38,257 nt of DNA from 02-FULL-45-11b sp041663485 (GTDB taxonomy: Bacteria > Patescibacteriota > Patescibacteriia > Buchananbacterales > UBA6539): assembly GCA_041663485.1 (NCBI GenBank), contig JBAYMO010000018.1, positions 1 through 38,257 of the forward strand, in the 5' to 3' direction. Position numbers and translations under genes: made by a program. Position 1 is the first letter of the stretch. The number at the start of each line of letters is the position of its first letter. The notes below the pieces were generated by a model. The model saw only the letters and a list, made by a program, of their open reading frames with translations. It searched no databases and was not told where the DNA came from. Shown in pieces: positions 1 through 7,699 of the stretch.

Positions 1-418
1 CGCCGGTATCTTGAGGCTTAATTTTTTCATGATTGAGCGCTAGGCGCTGACGGCGCGCGATTAAGCCCTCGCTATAACCAAAAGCAGCACCCGCGGCTTT
101 GACTTTGAAAAAACATGCGCCATTGCCTAAGTCAGCGAAAGTCGCATCTGTCCAATTACTGTTACTAATGTCGGTGGTAATTTCATTGATTTTCCCTGCC
201 TGTTCTGTCTCGGCATATAATAATAGGCCGCGCGCGTCACAGCCAGAAAAATTTTTTCCTTCTAGTTTTAACCCGGCCAAATCAAGGCCAATTAAATTCA
301 AACCCTCAAGTGATTCATTGACTTCAAGTTTGGCGGTAATTTGTTCTCGGGATAATCTATCGTTTTTGGGTTGTTCATTTGGGGAAAATGATTCGTTACT
401 CAGGTCGGGTTTTATCAT
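1..418 (-). CDS. Pentapeptide-repeat-like protein, 5' part only
   Basis: Reading the minus strand from the ATG at 418 gives an open frame of 139 codons that runs off the left edge, so the C-terminus is missing. The protein begins MIKPDLSNESF. After about residue 40 it shows a loose five-residue periodicity (LNLIGLDLAGLKLEGKNF, then SNSNWTDATFADLGNGACF), the A(D/N)Lxx style of pentapeptide-repeat right-handed beta-helices. No catalytic motif is visible, and such proteins mostly act as structural or protein-binding modules. There is no signal peptide or membrane segment in the visible part. It is divergent from the glycosyltransferase gene that starts at 512. The family call rests on pattern only, and the repeats are degenerate. 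Confidence 0.6.
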   Translation of the reverse strand, partial: MIKPDLSNESFSPNEQPKNDRLSREQITAKLEVNESLEGLNLIGLDLAGLKLEGKNFSGCDARGLLLYAETEQAGKINEITTDISNSNWTDATFADLGNGACFFKVKAAGAAFGYSEGLIARRQRLALNHEKIKPQDTG

Positions 419-511
419 AAATTTTGATATTTTCAGGGCAAATTTATTAAAAATTATTGCTTTTTTGCCTTAAATCGGCTAAAATTTAGTTATTAGTATT
501 CTAGCTTGGCC

Positions 512-1678
512 ATGAAATTTTGTCTAATTAATAGCTTATATTCGCCTTATTATCGCGGTGGCGCCGAGGTGGTCGTGGAAAACACCGTGACCGAGCTTTT
601 GAATTTAGGCCACGAAGTGGTGGTTATTACCATTGGCCGCAAGCGGGGATTGGAAGTGAATGGCAGGTTAAGTATATATCGAATTAAACCGTTCAATGTT
701 TTTTCGTTTTTGGATATTAACGAACGTCCAATTTGGTTAAGACTGTTTTGGCATCCGTTTGATGTTTTAAATTTATCCAGCTATCGGGAAGTAAAAAACA
801 TTTTACGCGCGCAAAAGCCGGCGGTTGTAATTACTCATAATCTCAAAGGAATAGGTTATCTGATTCCATTAGCGATTAAGCGCTGCAAAATCCGTCATTG
901 GCACGTGGTTCACGACGTCCAGCTTTCTCGGCCATCAGGTTTAATTCTGTTCGGCCAAGAAAAACCATTTTTGATTATTGATAAAGTCTACGAAAAAATT
1001 TGCCGAAAACTTTTTGGCGCGCCGCAATATGTTATCTCACCGTCAGCCTGGCTTTTAAATTATTATAAGCAGCGGGGATTTTTTTATCACTCTAAGAAGC
1101 TGGTTTTACCCAACCCGGTGATTTTTAGGAAAGTGGAAGCGGCCGAACGTTTGGAAAATAAAGATAAAATAATTATGCTTTATGCCGGTCAGTTGATTTG
1201 GCATAAAGGTATTGAATTTTTAATTAAAACTTGCAAAGATTTACCCGCGAAGAATTGGCGTTTGATTATTGCCGGAGCCGGACCGGATGAAACCAAGGTC
1301 AAGGAATTGGTGGCAGACGATGAGCGCTTTCAATTTGTTGGCCGGGTTGACCAGTCGCGGATGATTGAATTTTATCGTCAGGCGGATTTAACAGTTGTGC
1401 CGTCGCTTTGTTATGAAAATTCACCCACGGTAATTTATGAAAGTTTGGTAGCCAATGTGCCGGTTATTGCCTCGGACATCGGCGGAATCGGCGAAATCGT
1501 CAAAGATGATTATAACGGTTTTACTTTTGCTCCGGGCAATCAAAAAAATTTGACGGAAGTTTTAGAACATTTTTTGAACAGACCGCAGGTTATATCGGAA
1601 CTAAAAAAGAATTGTTTTGTTTCCGTAAGAAATTTTTCCGTCAGTAATTATGTAAAGAAATTGGTAGAATTGATTTGA
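512..1678 (+). CDS. GT4-family (GT-B fold) glycosyltransferase
   Basis: This 388-residue protein probably transfers a sugar from a nucleotide donor to a surface glycan or lipid-linked acceptor in the cytoplasm. The N-terminal Rossmann half starts with KFCLINSLYSPYYRGGAE, where the GGAE loop (residues 16-19) is typical of GT4 acceptor domains. The C-terminal half has LYAGQLIWHKGIE, GAGPDE and the EX7E motif (ENSPTVIYE, residues 302-310) followed by GGIGEIV, the donor-binding region of GT4 enzymes. The frame also opens at a TTG at 506, but the ATG at 512 restores the usual N-terminus. No clear Shine-Dalgarno sequence precedes it. It ends just before a hairpin terminator. The membrane glycosyltransferases and rhamnose genes nearby suggest cell-surface polysaccharide work. 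The exact sugar and acceptor cannot be told. Confidence 0.88.
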   Translation: MKFCLINSLYSPYYRGGAEVVVENTVTELLNLGHEVVVITIGRKRGLEVNGRLSIYRIKPFNVFSFLDINERPIWLRLFWHPFDVLNLSSYREVKNILRAQKPAVVITHNLKGIGYLIPLAIKRCKIRHWHVVHDVQLSRPSGLILFGQEKPFLIIDKVYEKICRKLFGAPQYVISPSAWLLNYYKQRGFFYHSKKLVLPNPVIFRKVEAAERLENKDKIIMLYAGQLIWHKGIEFLIKTCKDLPAKNWRLIIAGAGPDETKVKELVADDERFQFVGRVDQSRMIEFYRQADLTVVPSLCYENSPTVIYESLVANVPVIASDIGGIGEIVKDDYNGFTFAPGNQKNLTEVLEHFLNRPQVISELKKNCFVSVRNFSVSNYVKKLVELI

Positions 1679-1697
1679 GGATTTTTTGTTTCGAAAT

Positions 1698-1742
1698 TTT
1701 ATAAAAATTTACTCAAATAGCCGCTGGCTATTTTTTTGTATA
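1698..1742. repeat. 45-bp direct repeat, left copy
   Basis: This 45-base segment is repeated in the same orientation at 2757-2801 with one mismatch (T1737 against A2796). It contains the terminator hairpin. The two copies bracket the dapB gene with its promoter and terminator, so the gene seems to have arrived in, or been duplicated into, an existing intergenic terminator. Confidence 0.9.
1715..1737 (+). terminator. Rho-independent terminator after the GT4 gene
   Basis: An 8-bp perfect stem (AAATAGCC at 1715-1722 with GGCTATTT at 1726-1733) closes a 3-base loop and runs into a T tract to 1737. It lies 37 bases after the glycosyltransferase stop codon. The same hairpin recurs at 2774-2795 as part of a direct repeat around dapB. 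Confidence 0.85.
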
Positions 1743-1774
1743 AAAAAAGACTCTCCGGCTGGTTTACCAGAGAG
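1742..1774 (-). terminator. Rho-independent terminator for dapB
   Basis: On the minus strand, a hairpin with inner stem CTGGT/ACCAG, loop TT and outer CTCT/AGAG arms separated by an asymmetric bulge is followed by seven T residues (A run at 1742-1748 on the plus strand). It lies about 27 bases past the dapB stop codon and is separate from the flanking repeat. Confidence 0.8.
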
Positions 1775-1801
1775 CTGATTGAATGGTATCAACACATGTT
1801 A

Positions 1802-2644
1802 TTATCCGTTGAGCACGTCAATCATGGAAAAGACTTGGTTTCGCGCACCATTGTTGACTTTATTCTGCAGGAAAAGAATGGCATCCCGCGTTCCGGCGGC
1901 ATAGATTGATCGCCCGCAGACGTTGTGGGTGATTTGCAATAGCACGTTGCCATCGGCCGATTCCAGGGTGTAGGTATGCCAGCCATGGCCGTCAAGATAC
2001 TCTTCAGGTACGCCCATGGCCCGCTGGATGGTTTTATCCCGAATCATGACAATTTGATTGACATTGAAAGGAATACCCAGGCTATTGAAATAACCCACCA
2101 TGGCTTTGGCCGTACCACTGGTGTCGGCTTTGCCGGCCTGATGCGATTCGCATACCTTTAAGCGGTAGCCGGCAAAAGCCTTGGGAAAGTTTTTGGCGGC
2201 ATATTCCAACATGGCTTGAAGCATGACAATTTGTTTGGCCATGTTGGGCGCGATAACCGCGCAGTGCCCGGACGTCAAAGCCGTAACCACTGAAGCGGTG
2301 AGAGCGTTCCGATCGCCGCCGGTCGTACCCATGACAAAATTGACGCCGTGCAAGCGGTAGAGGTCTGCATTTTCATTGGCCACGCTTGGATGCGTAAAAT
2401 CCACTGCCACCAAGTTGGCAAACTCGGATTTGAGGTCGGCCCACCAACGCAAATCGGTATTCGGGTAATGGATGAGTTGGATGTTGTTGGCCTGCAAATC
2501 ATCGGGCGTCTTTGTAATCTCCGGCCCGGTCAGGGCGTAGGGCACAATTGTAAATCGTGGATCCGATTTCAAGAGCGCCAAAACCGCACTGGCCATGTTG
2601 CCGGGTAGACCGTTGATCATGACGCTGGCTAATTGACCGTTCAT
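1802..2644 (-). CDS. dapB: 4-hydroxy-tetrahydrodipicolinate reductase, plant-type
   Basis: This 280-residue enzyme would reduce the dihydrodipicolinate precursor with NAD(P)H in the diaminopimelate/lysine pathway. Residues 8-17 (VMINGLPGNM) form the dinucleotide-binding loop. Residues 105-110 read MGTTGG, and residues 167-180 (SHQAGKADTSGTAK) hold the substrate-binding and catalytic His/Lys stretch. The ending HNVCGRSIYAAGTRDA and the spacing match the longer plant-type DapB rather than the short E. coli type. The start has a strong Shine-Dalgarno sequence (AAGGAGG, 9-10 bases upstream), unusual in this window. Several 60-base samples of the gene are 55-57% GC, well above most neighbours. No other lysine-pathway gene is present. 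A direct repeat, its own promoter and its own terminator isolate it, which suggests horizontal acquisition. Confidence 0.92.
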   Translation of the reverse strand: MNGQLASVMINGLPGNMASAVLALLKSDPRFTIVPYALTGPEITKTPDDLQANNIQLIHYPNTDLRWWADLKSEFANLVAVDFTHPSVANENADLYRLHGVNFVMGTTGGDRNALTASVVTALTSGHCAVIAPNMAKQIVMLQAMLEYAAKNFPKAFAGYRLKVCESHQAGKADTSGTAKAMVGYFNSLGIPFNVNQIVMIRDKTIQRAMGVPEEYLDGHGWHTYTLESADGNVLLQITHNVCGRSIYAAGTRDAILFLQNKVNNGARNQVFSMIDVLNG

Positions 2645-2703
2645 GTGTGTAGATCCTCCTTAGGGTGTGTTGTCGGGTAACGGTTGAAAACCAAATCATT
2701 GTA

Positions 2704-2732
2704 ATATTATAGTAATTAGCCATATTAGTCAA
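2704..2732 (-). promoter_or_regulatory. Probable dapB promoter
   Basis: On the minus strand, TTGACT (2727-2732) is followed after 17 bases by TAATAT (2704-2709), overlapping an alternative TATAAT (2706-2711) at 15 bases. It lies about 60 bases upstream of the dapB start. The leader is too short for a lysine riboswitch. Confidence 0.65.
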
Positions 2733-2756
2733 AAATAAAAATCCCTTGTTTGGAGA

Positions 2757-2801
2757 TTTATAAAAATTTACTCAAATAGCCGCTGGCTATTTTTTAGTAT
2801 A
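2757..2801. repeat. 45-bp direct repeat, right copy (contains a terminator hairpin)
   Basis: This matches 1698-1742 with one mismatch. The hairpin arms lie at 2774-2781 and 2785-2792. The TAG stop codon of the minus-strand membrane protein (2787-2789) falls inside the right arm, so the hairpin is also placed to end that transcript, although its T tract is stronger in the plus direction. Confidence 0.9.
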
Positions 2802-4886
2802 TTTAAAAACAAAAACTTGGCCGTTGTTGATTGAGTAATACTCATCAGCCGAAGCCGTAGCCTGTTTTTTAATTTTTTCCGAGTTTTTCCAATATTGATC
2901 CAGGACAAAATAACTTTCTGACACGCCAGCTGCGTTCATGGCCTTTTGCATTGTTTCGTTCTTAGCGCCTTGATAAATCATTTCCAAATAGCCATCATAG
3001 ATTTTTTGATTGGCTCCCATAGGCATGGAGTAGTAAAATTGGCCGTGGTAATATTTTTTAAAACCAAATTCTTTGATCGCGGCCGCGCCCACCATCTGAT
3101 TGGCTAAAACGATATGGTCGGGATTGGCTCGCTGTTCGATTAAATTAACGGCTAAAATATCGGCTTGTGAAATGCTAAAAAATTTTGACGGCTCATATTG
3201 GTCATAACGGGGATAGGAAATATACAGTGTTGCCGTCATTAGACCGGCTAAAGATAAAATGATAAATTCTCGATAGTAGCCGTCGCGTTCCCAATACTTT
3301 TTAATAATTTGATCAAAGCCTAAAATAAAAAAAGGCAATAAAATGTAGAAAGTCAAATTCAGCAGCCGGCTGATAAATTCCGCTTGGTCGTTGTCACGTA
3401 AATTGGGAAAAGCCAAAAAGTAACGAATAATTAAATAATCAATAAAAATAATAACCGCGGCGGCTAAATAGCCGGCATTATTTTTTATTAATTTATGCTT
3501 ATGCAAATAAACCAACCCGATAACAATCAAAGTTAAGCCCAAGACAATCTGATTAATTTTTAGCAAATAAGCTAAATTCAAAAATAAATCAAATTTATCT
3601 TGCCAGCCAAAAATTATTAAGTCGGCGCGGTGTAAATCTGGCCAAGTTAAGTTGAGCGTGGCTCCGGTTATTAAAAAGGCCAGAGGTAAAATAATAATAA
3701 AAACTAAGGCGGCAAAAAAATACAAACTAATAGATTGAATATAATTTTTGTAAAAAATTTTAAAAAGATTAATTAGGATTATGGCAATTAGTAGGGGAAT
3801 GCCGGCAATGGGATGAATGGCCAAGGCTCCGGCGGCAATTAGGTATAGGGGTATGGCGCTAATTTCACCGTTGTAGTAAAGAATTGACAACAAAATGGCC
3901 ATGATAAAAAATAGATTGGCCAAGTTCTGCGGCGCAGTCATGATGAAAAAATAATAAGGCACCAGTAAAATCGCTAAAGTTGAAACTAAGGCGTATTTTT
4001 TTTGCCGCCAGTGGACAAAAACATAATAAATGGTCGGAGGAATTAAAAGTGAAAAGAGTCCGGGCACGAGAGCTTGATCAATTAAGGTTAAATCAATAAA
4101 AGTTAGTTTGTTCAAAAATATCACTAAGGCGTATTGACCAAGATAATAAAGCGGCTTGGGGTTAATGGTGCCGGTCAAAGCAATTATTTTTTCTGTTGCC
4201 TGATGAATAAACGGGTCATAACCGTAACCGATTTTATACACAATTAAAGCCACGCCGGTACTCAAGAACGCATGCCAACAGATCAAGATCAAAGGTAATT
4301 TAACTCTTTTGGAACGCAAGAGATATAAAATTAATAAAGCCGAGGCGATAAAGTAACAGCCGAAAAACTTAAGGGAAACAGTTTGCCAGGGAGATTGAAT
4401 GGACAAATCGGTGCGGCCGTGCCAAAGTAAGTAAAATGCCGACACTGAACTTAATAAATAAAATAAAATAATCAGCCAATTGGTTTTTAATTCTTGGCGC
4501 TGAGAAAAATTATCCAAGTATTTGCGCAGAAGGTCAAAAAGAGAATATTGGATTTCGTTTTTGATTTGATAGTAGGGAATAATTAAAGCCGCGGGCAAAA
4601 AGAATATTATTAAAGCAAAGACAAAATTGTTAAACTCAAAAAAGTAAATGCTGACCGCGCCCAAAGCGGCGATAATAGCCAACAAAAAAGTTAGGCCAAA
4701 AAAAATCTGCCAGTTGTTTTTTTTAATAAAGATTGAGCCTAAAATGAAGCTGCAGAAAAGTAGATAACATGTTCCGGCCGTAAGTCCAAGCGCCAAATTT
4801 TGATAGACAAAAACATTAAAAACCACGGATAAACCGAACAGGCTGGCCAAAAAGACATATTGAAATTTACTGATTTTTTCTATCAT
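2787..4886 (-). CDS. Large polytopic membrane protein, GT-C glycosyltransferase-like
   Basis: This 699-residue protein has more than a dozen hydrophobic helices spread over its length and a hydrophilic C-terminal part (about residues 560-699). The loop GYGYDPFIHQA, about one third of the way in, resembles the acidic and aromatic external loops of GT-C transferases that use polyprenyl-phosphate sugars. The likely role is transfer of a sugar onto a glycan or protein outside the membrane, but I do not recognise a specific subfamily. The C-terminal segment (NLIEQRANPDHIVLANQMVG) looks soluble and extracellular. It is transcribed divergently from another GT-C-like gene at 4932, with a shared 45-base promoter region. 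The predicted -10 element ends only 6 bases before the ATG, so the mRNA may be leaderless. Confidence 0.7.
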   Translation of the reverse strand: MIEKISKFQYVFLASLFGLSVVFNVFVYQNLALGLTAGTCYLLFCSFILGSIFIKKNNWQIFFGLTFLLAIIAALGAVSIYFFEFNNFVFALIIFFLPAALIIPYYQIKNEIQYSLFDLLRKYLDNFSQRQELKTNWLIILFYLLSSVSAFYLLWHGRTDLSIQSPWQTVSLKFFGCYFIASALLILYLLRSKRVKLPLILICWHAFLSTGVALIVYKIGYGYDPFIHQATEKIIALTGTINPKPLYYLGQYALVIFLNKLTFIDLTLIDQALVPGLFSLLIPPTIYYVFVHWRQKKYALVSTLAILLVPYYFFIMTAPQNLANLFFIMAILLSILYYNGEISAIPLYLIAAGALAIHPIAGIPLLIAIILINLFKIFYKNYIQSISLYFFAALVFIIILPLAFLITGATLNLTWPDLHRADLIIFGWQDKFDLFLNLAYLLKINQIVLGLTLIVIGLVYLHKHKLIKNNAGYLAAAVIIFIDYLIIRYFLAFPNLRDNDQAEFISRLLNLTFYILLPFFILGFDQIIKKYWERDGYYREFIILSLAGLMTATLYISYPRYDQYEPSKFFSISQADILAVNLIEQRANPDHIVLANQMVGAAAIKEFGFKKYYHGQFYYSMPMGANQKIYDGYLEMIYQGAKNETMQKAMNAAGVSESYFVLDQYWKNSEKIKKQATASADEYYSINNGQVFVFKYTKK

Positions 4887-4931
4887 AATAGTATTTTACC
4901 AATATTCAAAGATTTTTGCTATAATGTAACT
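4887..4931. promoter_or_regulatory. Divergent extended -10 promoters, likely leaderless transcripts
   Basis: Plus strand: TGCTATAAT (TATAAT at 4920-4925) is followed by six bases and the ATG at 4932. Minus strand: TGGTAAAAT is followed by ACTATT and the ATG at 4886. Both are extended -10 elements whose expected start site falls at or next to the start codon, and neither gene has a Shine-Dalgarno sequence. TTACCA, 18 bases upstream of the plus -10, may be a weak -35. Confidence 0.65.
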
Positions 4932-6524
4932 ATGTTTAAACTCAGAAAATCCCATTATATCCTCTTATTTATGGCGATAATTTTTTTTGTCGCTTATGTT
5001 TGGTTTATTTGGCCGCAAAATGCCGGTTTGGGCCTGCAACCCCGTTTTGACTGGCCGGACGAAACGGCAAATTATTTTTGGATAAACCACTTGGTTCAAA
5101 CTAATCAATTAACCCTCAGCCAACCCCTTAATTTGATTGCTCAAAATCAAATTCATCCCAGAAGTTCTAACGTATTAGATAATGGCAGCTTAGTGCCTGG
5201 CAGTTTTTTAGGTTTGATTTTATTTTATGGCGTGCTGGCTAAAATTATTGGTTTGAAGTTGATTTTTTTACTACCCCCGCTATTCAGTGTTTTGGCTGTT
5301 TTGGCTTTTTTTGGCATTGTCAAAAAGATTTTTGATGAACGCGTTGCTTTAATTTCGGCTTGCCTGATGTTTATGCATCCCGTCTGGTGGTATTATTCTT
5401 CGATTGCCTGGCTGCCCAATATTATTTTTGTGGCGTTTATAATTTTTAGTTTGTATTTTTTGTTGGCAAAAGAAAAAATCAGCTGGCCGGCTATAATTTT
5501 ATCCGGATCATTTTTAGGCCTGGCGCTTTCTTTTCGACCGACAGAAATTGTTTGGCTAAGCATTTTGTATCTGGCCGTACTGGTTTATATTTTTAAGAAA
5601 TTGAGTTGGCAAAAAATCTTAGTTTTTGTAATTTTGAGCGGCAGTGTTATTCTGCCCTCACTCTATTTTCAATTTAAAATTTTCGGCAGTATCTTTACTT
5701 CCGGCTATAGCCAGCTTCAAAGTCAGGCCAATAGCAATTGTCTGACTTGTCAGATTATCCAGGCGATTTTATTGCCTTTTGGCTTTGATTTAAAAAATAT
5801 TTTAAAAAATGTTTGGCACTATTTAGTTTTTAATTTTTGGTGGTTAAACATTTTGGCGCTTTTAGGGTGGCGTCAGCTGATGGTTCAAAAAAATCAAATT
5901 CAACGCGAGAAGGTGGGTTATCTAGTTTTGGGTGGAGTAATCAGTCTATGGTTGGTAATTTATTATGGCAGCTGGCAATTTAGCGATTTGATGACAGTCA
6001 ATTTGAATTTTTTGGCGATTTCATATTTACGTTATTGGCTGCCAATATATATATTTTCTTTGCCCTTGGTGGCTTTAGGCCTGGTTTGGTTGGCCGAAGC
6101 GGCCAGTCAAAAGTTTAAAAACTTTTTAATTATCATATTTCTATTAATAATTTTTGTCATTTCAGCTGATTTGGTGATTTGGCTCAAGCCTGATAGTCTG
6201 CAACCGGTTAAGGCCAGAATTGGCACTTATTATCAAATTGCCCGCCAGGTCAATGAAAAGACAGAAGCTTCGGCGATAATTATTACCTCCAGAAAAGATA
6301 AAGTTTTTTTTCCCGAACGCCAAGTGATCCAAACTTTTGACGCTTTAAGCCAGAATCAAGAGTTGCAAAATAAAATTTTGCCATTATTGGCTTATGCGCC
6401 GGCTTACTATTATGCTTTGGCTAATGAGCCGGTTTGGTTGGGTAACGAAATTTTGAGCTTAGAAGAGGTTTTAAATATCAACGGCGAGGTTTTATACAAA
6501 ATTAACCGGCAAGGCAATGAATAA
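4932..6524 (+). CDS. GT-C (ArnT/PMT-like) membrane glycosyltransferase
   Basis: This 530-residue polytopic protein has an N-terminal membrane anchor followed by LQPRFDWPDETANYFW. The PDE motif sits in the first external loop, where dolichyl/undecaprenyl-phosphate-sugar transferases of the PMT/ArnT class keep their catalytic acidic residues. Many hydrophobic helices follow, then a soluble C-terminal tail (about 440-530) with IIITSRKDKVFFPE. The likely role is sugar transfer from a lipid carrier on the outer membrane face. The frame is open back to 4860, but that extension lacks hydrophobic character and overlaps the divergent gene. The ATG at 4932 follows the TATAAT box directly. The gene overlaps the next one by 8 bases, implying translational coupling. 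Confidence 0.75.
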   Translation: MFKLRKSHYILLFMAIIFFVAYVWFIWPQNAGLGLQPRFDWPDETANYFWINHLVQTNQLTLSQPLNLIAQNQIHPRSSNVLDNGSLVPGSFLGLILFYGVLAKIIGLKLIFLLPPLFSVLAVLAFFGIVKKIFDERVALISACLMFMHPVWWYYSSIAWLPNIIFVAFIIFSLYFLLAKEKISWPAIILSGSFLGLALSFRPTEIVWLSILYLAVLVYIFKKLSWQKILVFVILSGSVILPSLYFQFKIFGSIFTSGYSQLQSQANSNCLTCQIIQAILLPFGFDLKNILKNVWHYLVFNFWWLNILALLGWRQLMVQKNQIQREKVGYLVLGGVISLWLVIYYGSWQFSDLMTVNLNFLAISYLRYWLPIYIFSLPLVALGLVWLAEAASQKFKNFLIIIFLLIIFVISADLVIWLKPDSLQPVKARIGTYYQIARQVNEKTEASAIIITSRKDKVFFPERQVIQTFDALSQNQELQNKILPLLAYAPAYYYALANEPVWLGNEILSLEEVLNINGEVLYKINRQGNE

Positions 6525-7032
6525 GAAGTATCGCATTATTCAAATTCTTCTAGTGCTGCCACTAATTTTTTTGGCTCTTTGGGCTATAAATACTAATTTT
6601 CCCAGAAACGGACAGATGACAGTAAAGTTGAATTTCAATCAGTCTGAGCCCATGGTTTCCAAACTGGGACCCGAAGGCAGAGTCAAGGTAGTTGATAATC
6701 AGGCGATTATCTATGATCATCCGGTTTATTTTGATTTGCGCTCAATGCCTTGGTTTAACCGAGCTCAAATTAAAATCACTTATTTGCCTAATGGCCGGCA
6801 GCTCGACGGCATGGCGGGGCAAGTCGGTGCCGGCTGGCAGTATGATTTAATTAAGCCTTTAATGACAAAAGATGTTGGCGAAGGTTATTTGGAAGCGAAT
6901 TTTGTTTTTGATTTGGATAAGGTATATGATCAAAAAAACGTCAGAAGATTTTTAATCGCTTCTTCGCCTTTGGCTCATAGTGCCGACAATGAGTTAAAAG
7001 TTAAATCAATTGTGATAATTCTAAACCGATGA
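6517..7032 (+). CDS. Membrane-anchored protein of unknown function
   Basis: I do not recognise this 171-residue protein. Residues 5-25 (YRIIQILLVLPLIFLALWAI) form a single hydrophobic anchor with a basic N-terminus. The rest is soluble and beta-rich in appearance, probably outside the cell (MTVKLNFNQSEPMVSKLG, then FVFDLDKVYDQKNVRRF). It contains no cysteine, which suits an exported domain. The start overlaps the end of the GT-C gene by 8 bases and its stop overlaps the next start (ATGA), so it belongs to that operon. It may be an accessory subunit or carbohydrate-binding partner of the transferase. That is inferred from position only. Confidence 0.65.
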   Translation: MNKKYRIIQILLVLPLIFLALWAINTNFPRNGQMTVKLNFNQSEPMVSKLGPEGRVKVVDNQAIIYDHPVYFDLRSMPWFNRAQIKITYLPNGRQLDGMAGQVGAGWQYDLIKPLMTKDVGEGYLEANFVFDLDKVYDQKNVRRFLIASSPLAHSADNELKVKSIVIILNR

Positions 7033-7232
7033 GGATAAGGAATTTATTGACCGCTAAAAATGAATTAGGGGCACGTCTTAGCCGCACGATTTTTCGCATT
7101 TCCTTAATAACCATGATTTTCATTTTTTTACTTGAGACTTTTTTCCCCGGCTTTGCCACCAACTATTTTAACCCAATCTGGATCTTGATTATCGTCATAA
7201 TTACCAGTATAATAAGCCCAAGCCATAATTAA
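7029..7232 (+). CDS. Small two-helix membrane protein
   Basis: This 67-residue protein has a basic N-terminus (MRIRNLLTAKNELGARLSR) and two hydrophobic segments, at about residues 22-42 and 48-63. Its start overlaps the previous stop codon as ATGA, typical of translational coupling, and the next gene begins 10 bases after it. No family is recognisable. The coupled start and the clear amphipathic/hydrophobic layout argue that it is real, but it is short and could be a chance frame. Confidence 0.5.
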   Translation: MRIRNLLTAKNELGARLSRTIFRISLITMIFIFLLETFFPGFATNYFNPIWILIIVIITSIISPSHN

Positions 7233-7242
7233 TTATTTTTCT

Positions 7243-7692
7243 ATGATTGACGGTCTAATTATCAAACCAATTCAAAAAAATTTGGATGATCGCGGCTGGT
7301 TAGCGGAATTTTTTAGAACTGATGAAATGGATTTAAATTTTGCCATGGGTTATTTGTCCTTGACTCAGCCCAAAATCACGCGCGGTCCCCACGAGCACAA
7401 AAATCAAGCCGATTATTTTGTTTTTATTGTCGGTAAGTTTAAATTATTCCTTTGGGATAATCGGTTGGGGGCAAAAGATTATCGGGTTTTGCAAACCTAT
7501 GAAGTCGGTGATGATAACCCCTGTGGCGTGTTGGTGCCGCCGGGCGTGGTTCATGCTTATCAATGCATTTCCGAAACTCCGGGTTTGGTGGTGAATTTGC
7601 CGGACCAGCTTTACCGCGGAGAAAATAAGAAAGAAGCAGTAGACGAGATTCGCTGGGAAGCTATGCCTGATTCGCCGTTTAAAATTCAATAG
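7243..7692 (+). CDS. rmlC: dTDP-4-dehydrorhamnose 3,5-epimerase-like cupin
   Basis: This 149-residue cupin would act third in dTDP-L-rhamnose synthesis, epimerising C3 and C5 of dTDP-4-keto-6-deoxyglucose. It starts IIKPIQKNLDDRGWLAEFFR, as RmlC proteins do, and has the cupin strand ITRGPHEHKNQADYF with the catalytic-type His, then LVPPGVVHAYQ. It is about 30 residues shorter than usual RmlC (near 180), and the RGLH-type motif is altered to RGPHEH. It could therefore be a related sugar ketoisomerase or epimerase. The presence of rmlB, rmlD and rmlA downstream, with no other rmlC candidate in the window, supports the RmlC role. It lies 7 bases before the next gene. Confidence 0.72.
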   Translation: MIDGLIIKPIQKNLDDRGWLAEFFRTDEMDLNFAMGYLSLTQPKITRGPHEHKNQADYFVFIVGKFKLFLWDNRLGAKDYRVLQTYEVGDDNPCGVLVPPGVVHAYQCISETPGLVVNLPDQLYRGENKKEAVDEIRWEAMPDSPFKIQ

Positions 7693-7699
7693 TTAATTT

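Noticed and set aside
99..473. Open frame of 124 codons on the plus strand
   Set aside because: It is antisense to the pentapeptide-repeat gene on the minus strand (start at 418), whose repeats are meaningful. The plus-strand translation shows no family features.
2645..2735. Possible lysine riboswitch before dapB
   Set aside because: The leader from the predicted promoter to the start codon is about 60 bases, far too short for the L-box fold, and no matching motifs are seen.
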